In this document: positions 16,853 through 24,337 of the stretch, one piece after another
Numbering within the stretch: position 1 is the stretch's first letter
Layout of the letters: every line of letters starts with the position of its first letter
Assembly (NCBI GenBank): GCA_044432745.1
Contig: JAWXUH010000006.1
Location: forward strand, 1 to 64,000
Direction of reading: 5' to 3'
DNA length: 64,000 nucleotides
Source of the DNA: CAKOSP01 sp044432745
GTDB taxonomy: Bacteria > Bacillota_I > Bacilli_A > RF39 > UBA660
Made by a program: the position numbers and the translations under genes
Notes under the pieces: model-generated
Database searches by the model: none
Seen by the model: only the letters and a program-made list of their open reading frames with translations
What the model was told of the DNA's origin: nothing

Positions 16853-16877
16853 TTGTTACATTGATTTTATAAACTAT

Positions 16878-17741
16878 TTATCTTTTTCTTATATATTGTT
16901 TTGATCTATCTATAGATGATAATATTGGATTAAGTATATCATCGTTATAAAAATGTAGATTATATAATTGTCTAAAGTCTCTGATACTTCTTTTACCATT
17001 TAGAACTTGTTCTATGTTGTTTAACAAAATTCTTTTTTGAGATAAATTCATATTTCTATATAAATAATATAAATATACTGAATATATATTAGCTGTATAG
17101 TAGTAGTTATATTCCTTTGTATTTTTATTGAATTTACCGTATGTAATGTCACTCCATCTATTAGCTTCAGACTTATAAAAAAATTCTGAATCTTCTTCCA
17201 TAGATAAATATTCTAAAAAAACACTTAATAATTCTTCGTTTGGCTCATCAAATATATTAGCTTTCATATTATTTACAAGAATATGTGTTAACTCATGAAT
17301 ATACCCTTGTTTTAAACCTGATAAATCTCTTAGTGATAATGTTATATCACCTAAGTAGTATGCAGCATCTATTGTCATATATCCATTAATGCTTGACGCT
17401 GAATGATGTTCATCCAATTTAACTTCTATATCATACATATTCATAGGTTTATAATTTCCTTTTAAGAATTCTCTTATAGTTTGATCATCTAAATCATCTT
17501 TGTTTTCAAATAACTCTTTCATTCTTTCAAAATCTTCTCTTACTATATATTTAGTGTTATGCTCTAAATTATTAAAATTCATAGAAAAGAATTCTTTTGT
17601 TTCTTCTTTGAAGTTCTCAATCTCACTTTGAGTAGCATCTATCAATCTTTTTTTAATAGTTAAATTATATTTTTGTAATGGTTTTAAATGTTTATATATT
17701 ATATCACTGTTGTTTACAATTAATTTTTTTTTAAAAAACAT
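16878..17741 (-). CDS. HExxH zincin-like protein (copy 2)
   Basis: 287 residues from the ATG at 17741, which follows GAGGAGG; a longer frame reaching 17777 lacks a ribosome-binding site. HELTH lies at 149-153 and PNEELLSVFLEYLS follows with a candidate third zinc ligand (E169/E170 or E177). No signal peptide is seen. It ends in a basic tail (SKQYIRKR), as copy 1 does (RSKQRLKK). The two copies are tandem but each has its own promoter. The function is unknown; intracellular peptidase is an inference from the motif only. Confidence 0.75.
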   Translation of the reverse strand: MFFKKKLIVNNSDIIYKHLKPLQKYNLTIKKRLIDATQSEIENFKEETKEFFSMNFNNLEHNTKYIVREDFERMKELFENKDDLDDQTIREFLKGNYKPMNMYDIEVKLDEHHSASSINGYMTIDAAYYLGDITLSLRDLSGLKQGYIHELTHILVNNMKANIFDEPNEELLSVFLEYLSMEEDSEFFYKSEANRWSDITYGKFNKNTKEYNYYYTANIYSVYLYYLYRNMNLSQKRILLNNIEQVLNGKRSIRDFRQLYNLHFYNDDILNPILSSIDRSKQYIRKR

Positions 17742-17767
17742 ATAGTCCTCCTCAAATCGGTTTTTGT

Positions 17768-17796
17768 ATAGTAACACAAAAGTAACAAAAAATCAA
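17768..17796 (-). promoter_or_regulatory. promoter of HExxH copy 2, with repeated GTTAC element
   Basis: TTGATT (17791-17796), 17-bp spacer, TACTAT (17768-17773) with extended TG. The 17-bp spacer differs from that of copy 1 at a single base, and the two GTTAC boxes are kept. Confidence 0.75.
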
Positions 17797-18015
17797 TTAA
17801 TATTAACTAATATGTTCCAATTAATAGGAGATTATCTATATTTTTATTTTAATTTGAATATTTTTTAGTTATATAACTATAATTATTTTTTTTTGTTTGA
17901 ATATGTGTAATAGATATAGAAAGTATATATTTTTATTTAAGTGTAGCAATTGATGTAGTAGAGAATATGAGTACATAATTAAATGCATTATATGTACAGA
18001 TTCACTAAATTTTTT

Positions 18016-18048
18016 GCAAAAAAAAAATTTGACAAGTCAAATTTTTAT
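18016..18048 (-). terminator. terminator of tRNA-Met
   Basis: On the minus strand AAATTTGAC, TT, GTCAAATTT followed by a run of T; immediately downstream of the tRNA at 18059. Confidence 0.85.
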
Positions 18049-18058
18049 TTTATAAAAT

Positions 18059-18135
18059 TGGTAGCGACGGAGGGATTTGAACCCCCGACCTATCGGGTAT
18101 GAACCGAGTGCTCTAGCCAGCTGAGCTACATCGCC
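18059..18135 (-). tRNA. elongator tRNA-Met (CAT)
   Basis: 77-nt cloverleaf; acceptor GGCGATG with CGTCGCT-side pairing, anticodon loop TTCATAC (CAT), encoded CCA. Unlike the tRNA at 13906 it has a paired first base and lacks the GGG/CCC anticodon stem, so it is elongator-type. A tRNA-Ile with modified CAT is the alternative, but the body matches elongator Met. Confidence 0.93.
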
Positions 18136-18154
18136 ATAAATCAACAACAAAAAT

Positions 18155-18183
18155 ATTATAGCAAACTATTTTTTAAAAATCAA
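18155..18183 (-). promoter_or_regulatory. promoter of tRNA-Met
   Basis: TTGATT (18178-18183), 17-bp spacer, TATAAT (18155-18160). The TAGTTTGC before the -10 is shared with the tRNA cluster promoter. Confidence 0.85.
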
Positions 18184-18232
18184 GCTTGTACGATTAATTT
18201 CTATATGATATACTATATTTATGGTGAATTTA

Positions 18233-18949
18233 ATGAAAGAATATAAAAAAATATTAATAACTTTAGCGGTTGTTGTAGTATTTATTGTATTAATAATATT
18301 AGGATATTTGACTCTTACAAGAGATAATAGTGTTGATATATATAATGATGTTACAATATTCTCAAAAGAATATGAAAGTTTAAATGGAGAAGAGTTGTCT
18401 GGTAAATTACTTTTAGAAGTAGATATTAACGATGAGGCAGTGATATATGAAAAAACTATTTTAGAAATATTAGATATCATGAACAATGAATCTGCTCTTA
18501 TTTATTTTGGTTTTGGAACGTGTCCTTGGTGTAGAAATATGATTGAAGCTTTAGTTGATTCTTCGGTAAGTAAAAATGAACCGATATATTATGTTAATAT
18601 ATCAAGTGTTAGAAATACTTATACATATGAAGCTGGGAATGTAGTAGAAACAAAAGAGGGGGATGAATCTTATTATGAAGTAGTAGAATTTTTATCTGAT
18701 TCTTTGTCTGAATATTATGTTTATGATGAAGACGGAGAAAAATACGATACTAATACTAAGAGACTTTATGCTCCTACAGTAATTACTGTTAAAAATGGTA
18801 GTTTAGTTGATATTTCATTTGGTACTGTAGATGAAGTAGAAGATCCTTATATTAAGTTAACAGATGAAGAGTATAGTGATTTGTTACTAGAATATAATAA
18901 TATGATAAATGATTTACAAACTGAAATGTGTAGTTTAGAGAGTTGTTAA
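18233..18949 (+). CDS. membrane-anchored thioredoxin-fold protein, CPWC active site
   Basis: 238 residues from the ATG at 18233 (GGTGA five bases upstream; an ATG at 18221 overlaps that site). Residues 7-27 (ILITLAVVVVFIVLIILGYL) anchor it, with the domain outside. YFGFGTCPWCRNM places the redox pair at C97/C100, and LYAPTV gives the cis-proline at P182. This is the layout of extracytoplasmic thiol-disulfide oxidoreductases. The insert between the two parts (about residues 125-175) is unusually acidic. An extended -10 (TGATATACT) ends at 18214. The next gene, 17 bases downstream, is another membrane protein and may be a partner or client. Confidence 0.85.
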   Translation: MKEYKKILITLAVVVVFIVLIILGYLTLTRDNSVDIYNDVTIFSKEYESLNGEELSGKLLLEVDINDEAVIYEKTILEILDIMNNESALIYFGFGTCPWCRNMIEALVDSSVSKNEPIYYVNISSVRNTYTYEAGNVVETKEGDESYYEVVEFLSDSLSEYYVYDEDGEKYDTNTKRLYAPTVITVKNGSLVDISFGTVDEVEDPYIKLTDEEYSDLLLEYNNMINDLQTEMCSLESC

Positions 18950-18966
18950 GAAATGGGGAATGAATA

Positions 18967-19845
18967 GTGGCTAGAAAAGAAAAAATTGTAATAAAAGAAG
19001 ATCCTTTAATACCTACAGTAATAGGTGTTATAGATAATAAAACTGTTAGTATGATATATTTGGTTGTCCTTTTTGTGATACTTATTGGTTTTGTTTATTA
19101 TCTACCAGAAATTGAAACTTATATGAAAAGTTTAACTGCAGGAGATGATTCTCAATACTTTGAAACAGCAGAAGATGAAGATGAAATAGTTGATCCTAAT
19201 TCTTACGTTGAAGGTATGAGTTTAACAAGTCCTCACGTTACCCTTAATAACATTCAACTTTCTACAAGGACATTATCTTTTAATATATTAAATAATACAA
19301 CAGAAGATGTAAGTTTATATAATTTAAACTATTATTTGGAAATATATGATGAAGAATCAAATTTAATTAATAGAATAAATTTTGCTGATATGATGTTTGA
19401 AGCATCTAGCTCAACAGAGTTTGTTTATGAGTTAAAAGCATCTGATGTAAGCTATTTTAATTTTTCAGTTATAAATACTAGTATGTATCCATCAGTTGTT
19501 TTAAATAAAGATAGTGAAGGTAATCAAAATTTAGTTTGTGTTAAAGATAATATAGTTTTAACTTATTATTTTAATAGCAATTTATTAAATAAAGTTATTC
19601 AAATAGTTAATATGGATGATGAAGAATACGAATATTATACTGAAAATTTAGATAATTATACATATTACGCTGGTGTAAGTGCTTATATAGAAGAAGATGA
19701 TGTTTCGTCAGAATTTTATTTAGGTATTGATTATACTAAATACGATAAAGATTCTTTAACTGAGTTTTATTTAGATTTTGAAAATAATACTTCAGCTAAA
19801 ATAATAAATTTTGATCTTGTTAGTAATGGATTTGACTGTAATTAG
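18967..19845 (+). CDS. unrecognised single-pass membrane protein
   Basis: 292 residues starting with GTG, which has GGGG eight bases upstream. Residues 24-45 (VSMIYLVVLFVILIGFVYYL) are a membrane anchor; the ectodomain is acidic and beta-rich (for example NNIQLSTRTLSFNILNNT). Two Cys, near residue 197 and at the penultimate position 291, could form a disulfide. That would fit co-expression with the upstream CPWC oxidoreductase. No family is recognised. Confidence 0.7.
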   Translation: MARKEKIVIKEDPLIPTVIGVIDNKTVSMIYLVVLFVILIGFVYYLPEIETYMKSLTAGDDSQYFETAEDEDEIVDPNSYVEGMSLTSPHVTLNNIQLSTRTLSFNILNNTTEDVSLYNLNYYLEIYDEESNLINRINFADMMFEASSSTEFVYELKASDVSYFNFSVINTSMYPSVVLNKDSEGNQNLVCVKDNIVLTYYFNSNLLNKVIQIVNMDDEEYEYYTENLDNYTYYAGVSAYIEEDDVSSEFYLGIDYTKYDKDSLTEFYLDFENNTSAKIINFDLVSNGFDCN

Positions 19846-19858
19846 TCAAATTTTTTTG
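19830..19858 (+). terminator. terminator of the thioredoxin pair
   Basis: ATTTGACT (19830-19837), loop, AGTCAAAT (19844-19851), seven T. It overlaps the last codons of the 18967 gene. Confidence 0.85.
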
Positions 19859-19923
19859 TTCTTTTGTCGATTTTGTATATTTTTTAAATATTATACTCTA
19901 TACTGATATGGATGGTGAATATA

Positions 19924-20244
19924 ATGCTTGATTTTTCAAGGTATGATAGGTGCGTGGTAATAGATTTTAGAAAAAAAATATGTTTAAAGGATTCGAAGTC
20001 TGCTGATGCATTCTTATTTCCTTACTTGCTTAAATCTAAGGAGATGACAGTGATTGGTAATTTTGAAGAACTGGATAACATTGATCATATCGGTTTTAAT
20101 TTTTTATATAAATTAAGGTGGGTTGTTAAGATTACAGGAGGTAATCTGAGTTTGATTAATGTTCCTACTAATTTAAAGAAAGATATTAGCAAACTTCGTA
20201 TTAAAATAAACAAGGATTTTGATATGAAAGAAAAGGTTATATGA
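19924..20244 (+). CDS. STAS-domain SpoIIAA-like protein without the phosphorylatable serine
   Basis: 106 residues from the ATG at 19924 (GGTGA upstream; the ATG at 19912 overlaps it). The pattern IDHIGFNFLYKLRWVVKITGGNLSLINVP matches, split in two parts, the STAS core DSSGLG...L.......GG.L.L..V. SpoIIAA proteins are phosphorylated by SpoIIAB on a serine of the DSSG loop; here the loop is D54-H55-I56-G57 with no Ser or Thr. It overlaps the sigma gene by four bases (ATGA), so the two are translationally coupled. In Bacillus the spoIIAB gene lies between them; it is absent here. Another STAS regulator role is possible. Confidence 0.7.
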   Translation: MLDFSRYDRCVVIDFRKKICLKDSKSADAFLFPYLLKSKEMTVIGNFEELDNIDHIGFNFLYKLRWVVKITGGNLSLINVPTNLKKDISKLRIKINKDFDMKEKVI

Positions 20245-20888
20245 TAATTGATGAAGATATTGTTAATGAAAATATGAAATTAATTTTTAAAATTGCTACT
20301 TATTTTTATGGAGTCGAGAGAGAGGATTTATTACAAGCAGGTAAACTAGGGCTTGTAAAAGCATTTAATAAATACGATAGTAATTCAGGTGCTAAATTTA
20401 GTACATATGCTTATGAGTATATATACGGTGAAATGTACCAGGTTGCATGTCGTAAAACTTTAAAAATTAATAAAGATACTTTAAGGTTATATAAACTTAT
20501 TGAAAAAATAAGATATGAAGATACACAAATATTAGGATACATACCAAATAACGAGTATATAGCTAGTAAACTAGAGATGGATATACAAACTATAGATTAT
20601 GCATGTATGAGTGCTAATACACTTATTTCTATGGATGATGAGACATCATCATATAGAGATATGCATGAAGTTATTTGTGATAACAATACTATTAATGTAG
20701 ATGATAAAATATTACTGGAGGATTCTTTAGAGAAATTAACAAATGAAGAAAAAGATGTTATAAGAAAAAGATACTACTTTGATAAAACTCAAAGTGAACT
20801 TGCAAGAGAGTTTAATATGTCTCAAGTTAAAATTTCTAGAATAGAGAAAAAAGGTCTAGAAAAAATGAGAGTTCTTATTTCAAAATAA
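20241..20888 (+). CDS. sporulation-type sigma factor (SigF/SigG-like)
   Basis: 215 residues. Region 2: VNENMKLIFKIA...EDLLQAGKLGLVKAFNKYD and AKFSTYAYEYIYGEM; a short region 3 (about 85-130); region 4: LTNEEKDVIRKRYYFDKTQSELAREFNMSQVKISRIEKKG in two stretches, with the helix-turn-helix ending as in SigF and SigG. It is shorter than Bacillus SigF (255) because region 1 and part of region 3 are reduced. The product should direct RNA polymerase to forespore genes. The position, after a STAS gene and upstream of spoVA, is the Bacillus spoIIA-spoVA order, which favours SigF. Confidence 0.8.
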   Translation: MIIDEDIVNENMKLIFKIATYFYGVEREDLLQAGKLGLVKAFNKYDSNSGAKFSTYAYEYIYGEMYQVACRKTLKINKDTLRLYKLIEKIRYEDTQILGYIPNNEYIASKLEMDIQTIDYACMSANTLISMDDETSSYRDMHEVICDNNTINVDDKILLEDSLEKLTNEEKDVIRKRYYFDKTQSELAREFNMSQVKISRIEKKGLEKMRVLISK

Positions 20889-20954
20889 AAAAATCTCAAG
20901 TAAACTTTTCCCTATAAAATAGGGTAACTAAGTTTATTGTTGAGATTTTTTTTA
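20886..20954. terminator. branched bidirectional terminator
   Basis: An outer stem (AAAAATCTCAA 20889-20899 with TTGAGATTTTT 20940-20950) encloses AAACTT/AAGTTT and a G-C-rich inner hairpin CCCTAT, AAA, ATAGGG (20910-20924). A-run and T-run flank it. It separates the convergent sigma gene and the 20952 gene. Confidence 0.85.
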
Positions 20955-22343
20955 ACGTCTTTTTTTATATATATCATCTTCTAATTTAATATTTATTTGT
21001 TCAGATAATTTTCTTTCATTTTCTATTTTTTGATTTTCTATTTCTTGCACTACAATACCGCTAATACGATTTTGATTTTCAAGTTCTAATTGTTCTATTC
21101 TTATAGAATCATACATTGCTAATATTTGCATTTTTTTAGCATGTTCTATTCTTGTTAATACAGGTAAATCAAATTCTTTTAATTTTTCTTTAAATATAAA
21201 TAAGTAAAAATTTCTAGATTCAGCTGATAAATTAAATTCTGTTAGTCTATGTTCTACATATGATACAACAAATTTTTTAGAAAGTTCATCGTTAGCATGT
21301 CTTTTTATTACAACATCCATTTCAGTTAAATTTGCTTCTTCTTCAGTAAATAAATTACTTAATGTTTTATAGTATTCTTCAATTGTTTCTGTTGTTCCAT
21401 TTACATAACCTGTATAACTATTAACTTGAAGTGTTTTGTTAATACCATATATATTAATATCAACATTAAAGTTTTCTGGTACATCAAAAGCAACATTAAC
21501 TGGAACTTTAGCTGTTCTATATCTTGCATTTAAAACACTAAATAAGAAATTTTCTTCAGCAGCAGTTAATATAAAGTTTGTATTGTCTAATACTTTTTTA
21601 AATAGTATATCTGCTAAATATGGTAAATAATCTGTTGGAACAGATAATAAATTATTATTTTTAGCAATTTCTTTTGCAAAAGGCAAATTGTCTAAAACAA
21701 CACTTTTGGCATTCTTATCTGCTGCTTCTTGAGCTAATTTCATTCTTTTTTCTGCCATCGTTCTAGTAGCAGAATTAACAGTTGTTCTTTGTTTTAAATT
21801 TTCACTATTATTTTTAATATTAATAGATGTTGAATCAACTTCATTTGAAGTTACTCTTTCACTTACAATACTACTTGGTTCTTGATTTACTTCATTTAAA
21901 ACAACTTTTTCAGTTTTAATTTTACTTGTTTCTTCTAAAACAGTAGCTTCTTTTTGTGTACCATTCATATTTTGAACAACTTCATTTTCAACTATTTTTT
22001 CTATTTTAAATGTTGTTTGCACAGGTTCTTCAGTACCTAAACTTATAATACTGATATTTTCAGTAAGTTCAATTCCATTAGTACTATTTATACCCATTTC
22101 TTTATTTCTTTTTTCAATTTCAATAGCAACTTCTTTATATAAAGTTTCTATTAATTTTTTATCTGTTGAATAGATTTTTCTTTCAGTTTCTAAAGTTATA
22201 CTTATTTTATTTTCACTATTAATTTCTTGTTCAGTCGTTGTCATTTTATTTAACACTTCAGCAGTTTTACCAGATCCAGTCATTCTAGATAATATTGAAC
22301 TTGGTATTTTATTATTTTGAAATTCTTTTTTTTCGTCTTTCAT
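20952..22343 (-). CDS. unrecognised helical protein between sigF-like and spoVA genes
   Basis: 463 residues from the ATG at 22343, which follows GGGGG; frames reaching 22403 lack a ribosome-binding site. No signal peptide or membrane helix. Residues 1-200 are Glu/Lys/Thr/Asn-rich and probably disordered; residues 215-400 contain helices and blocks such as LPYLADILFKKVL and TEEEANLTEMDVVIKRHAND; the C-terminus is coiled-coil-like with a basic end (KKRR). Because it interrupts the conserved spoIIA-spoVA order in opposite orientation, a sporulation role is possible but unproven. Confidence 0.7.
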   Translation of the reverse strand: MKDEKKEFQNNKIPSSILSRMTGSGKTAEVLNKMTTTEQEINSENKISITLETERKIYSTDKKLIETLYKEVAIEIEKRNKEMGINSTNGIELTENISIISLGTEEPVQTTFKIEKIVENEVVQNMNGTQKEATVLEETSKIKTEKVVLNEVNQEPSSIVSERVTSNEVDSTSINIKNNSENLKQRTTVNSATRTMAEKRMKLAQEAADKNAKSVVLDNLPFAKEIAKNNNLLSVPTDYLPYLADILFKKVLDNTNFILTAAEENFLFSVLNARYRTAKVPVNVAFDVPENFNVDINIYGINKTLQVNSYTGYVNGTTETIEEYYKTLSNLFTEEEANLTEMDVVIKRHANDELSKKFVVSYVEHRLTEFNLSAESRNFYLFIFKEKLKEFDLPVLTRIEHAKKMQILAMYDSIRIEQLELENQNRISGIVVQEIENQKIENERKLSEQINIKLEDDIYKKRR

Positions 22344-22504
22344 TTTATAACCCCCTAGAACGTAATATTTACACATTTCGCTCACTTGTAACATATAATA
22401 CACTTTTTGTGTGAAAAAGTCAAGTTTTTCTTATAAATACTTAGTTTTATACTAAAGTTTGTATAATATTTTGATTTCTTTTTCATAATATAATTGGTGA
22501 TTGT

Positions 22505-22942
22505 ATGAATAACAAGGATTATAATATATTTTTAAAGAAATTTGCTCCTAAGGAAAATAGACTAAAAAATTGTATAGTATCCTTTGTAGTAGGTGGTCTT
22601 ATCGGTTTATCTTCTGAAGTTCTTGTTGTATTTTTGATGATTAATTTTGGTTTTTCTAGAATTTTATCTGGATCCATTATAAGTATATTAGTTGTATTTA
22701 TTGCCTCTTTATTAACTGCTATGGGAGTATTTGATGATTATGTATCTAAACTTAAATGCGGCCTTATTATTCCTACTACAGGATTTGCTCATAGTGTTAC
22801 TTCTAGTGCACTTGATTATAAAAAAGATGGACTAATTACTGGACTTGGTTCAAATGTATTTAAATTAGCAGGTTCAGTACTTCTTTATGGAATTATTAGT
22901 TCTTTCTTACTTGTGATTGTGAGGGTGATTATTGGTGTCTAG
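22505..22942 (+). CDS. spoVAC: SpoVAC, spore dipicolinate channel component
   Basis: 145 residues, typical size. The protein is mostly transmembrane and carries SpoVAC blocks: FVVGGLIGLSSE, TAMGVFDDY, and IIPTTGFAHSVTSSALDYKKDG. SpoVAC lies in the inner forespore membrane and is a mechanosensitive-type channel needed for dipicolinic acid movement in sporulation and germination. GGTGA precedes the ATG. It overlaps the next gene by up to eleven bases, as in the Bacillus operon. Confidence 0.92.
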   Translation: MNNKDYNIFLKKFAPKENRLKNCIVSFVVGGLIGLSSEVLVVFLMINFGFSRILSGSIISILVVFIASLLTAMGVFDDYVSKLKCGLIIPTTGFAHSVTSSALDYKKDGLITGLGSNVFKLAGSVLLYGIISSFLLVIVRVIIGV

Positions 22943-23909
22943 TTATATTTTTAAAAATGTATATATAAAAGATTATTATACTATTGCAGGTCCTATGGAA
23001 AAGGATGGTAAAATAAAAAACTTTAATGAATATTTAGATGATTTTTATTTCGGTGAAAAAACTTTTGAACAAGCTGAAGTTAAAATGCAAAAAAATGTTG
23101 TTAAAAATTTAATAGTTAGAAATGATATAACTGAAAATGACGTAGATTTTTTAATAGGAGGGGATCTTATTAATCAAATATCTATATCAAGTTATTCTCA
23201 TAGAGCATTTGATTTTCCTTTTTTAGGAATATATTCTGCATGTTCTACTTTCATAGAAGCTCTTCTTATAGGAAGTATTTTTACCGAAAATTATAAACAT
23301 AAAAATGTTATTTGTTTAACAAGTTCTCATAATTTAACTGCAGAAAGACAATTTAGATATCCCGTTGAATATGGTTCTCCTAAAGTACATACTTCTACGT
23401 TTACAGCTACTGCAGCTGCAGGGACTATTCTTACACATGAAAAAACAAATATAAAAATAGATAGTGCTACTATAGGAAGTGTTATTGACAAAGGTGTTAA
23501 TGATGTTAATCACATGGGAGCTGTAATGGCCCCAGCAGCAGCTGATACACTTAATAAACATTTAAACAATTTATCTAGAGATATTAGTTATTACGATGTT
23601 ATTCTAACAGGAGATCTTGGTATTGTAGGTGCTAAAATATTTAAAGAATATACAAAAAAAGTATACAATATTAATATTAAAAAAACTATGGATGCTGGTT
23701 CTGAAATTTTTTTAGATAGTCAAGATACTTACGCTGGTGGAAGTGGACCTGCTTGCATTCCTATAGTTTTTTTTAATAAAATACTTCAAAATAAAAAATA
23801 TAAAAAAATTCTATTAGTAGGAACAGGATCTCTTCATTCTCCTTGTCTTATTAATCAACATAATACTATACCAGCTATTAGTCACGTAGTAAGTTTGGAG
23901 GTTGCTTAA
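22935..23909 (+). CDS. spoVAD: SpoVAD, dipicolinate-binding spore protein
   Basis: 324 residues from GTG at 22935 (TTG at 22932 is possible; both follow GAGGGTGA). Thiolase-like fold with the SpoVAD blocks DFPFLGIYSACSTF (the Cys of thiolases is C85), TSSHNLTAERQFRYP, and LTGDLGIVG. SpoVAD is peripheral on the outer leaflet of the spore inner membrane and binds dipicolinic acid directly. It sits between spoVAC and spoVAE in the usual order. Confidence 0.92.
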   Translation: MSSYIFKNVYIKDYYTIAGPMEKDGKIKNFNEYLDDFYFGEKTFEQAEVKMQKNVVKNLIVRNDITENDVDFLIGGDLINQISISSYSHRAFDFPFLGIYSACSTFIEALLIGSIFTENYKHKNVICLTSSHNLTAERQFRYPVEYGSPKVHTSTFTATAAAGTILTHEKTNIKIDSATIGSVIDKGVNDVNHMGAVMAPAAADTLNKHLNNLSRDISYYDVILTGDLGIVGAKIFKEYTKKVYNINIKKTMDAGSEIFLDSQDTYAGGSGPACIPIVFFNKILQNKKYKKILLVGTGSLHSPCLINQHNTIPAISHVVSLEVA

Positions 23910-24260
23910 ATGAACTATTTATATGCCTTTTTATTCACAGGATTCTTTTGTGCTCTTGGTCAAATAATACTTGATAATACTAAATTTACTCCGGGTCATA
24001 TAACTAGTTCATTTACAGTACTAGGTTCATTTATGTCTTTCTTTGGTATATATGACTTTTTTTCTATAAACTGTGGTGCTGGAGCCAACGTAGTTATTAC
24101 AAATTTTGGAAATGCACTTTATCAAGGTGGTATAACAGGTTATAAACAGATGGGTTTTATAGGTATCTTTTCCGGTTTACTTCAAAATAGTAGTGCCATT
24201 ATAGTTTCTACTATAGTTTTTGCCTTTATTCTTAGTATTTTCTTTAAACCTAGAGGATAA
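23910..24260 (+). CDS. spoVAE: SpoVAE (SpoVAEb type) membrane protein
   Basis: 116 residues, starting immediately after the spoVAD stop codon, with GGAGG overlapping the end of spoVAD. The protein is almost entirely transmembrane and has the family blocks TGFFCALGQIILDNTKFTPGH (in part) and GAGANVVITNFGNAL. It completes the minimal spoVAC-D-E set; spoVAA, spoVAB and spoVAF are not here, as in many clostridia. Confidence 0.92.
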   Translation: MNYLYAFLFTGFFCALGQIILDNTKFTPGHITSSFTVLGSFMSFFGIYDFFSINCGAGANVVITNFGNALYQGGITGYKQMGFIGIFSGLLQNSSAIIVSTIVFAFILSIFFKPRG

Positions 24261-24295
24261 AAAAAGAAAAAAATTTCTTATTTTTCTTTTTTTTT
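24259..24295 (+). terminator. A-T hairpin terminator after spoVAE
   Basis: AAAAAGAAAAA (24261-24271) pairing with TTTTTCTTTTT (24281-24291), then more T. Only one G-C pair, so a weak stem. Confidence 0.6.
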
Positions 24296-24337
24296 GATAT
24301 AATAAATAAAATATTATTAAAAAGGAGAGATTAATAT

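Larger units (their letters stand above)
17742..18058. other. gene-poor AT-rich spacer
   Basis: Apart from the copy 2 promoter (17768-17796) and the tRNA-Met terminator (18016-18048), I see no open frame with a start, no structured RNA and no repeat here. Confidence 0.6.

Noticed and set aside
23334..23561. Minus-strand frame inside spoVAD
   Set aside because: Cys/Ser-rich shadow of the real gene with no start signals.
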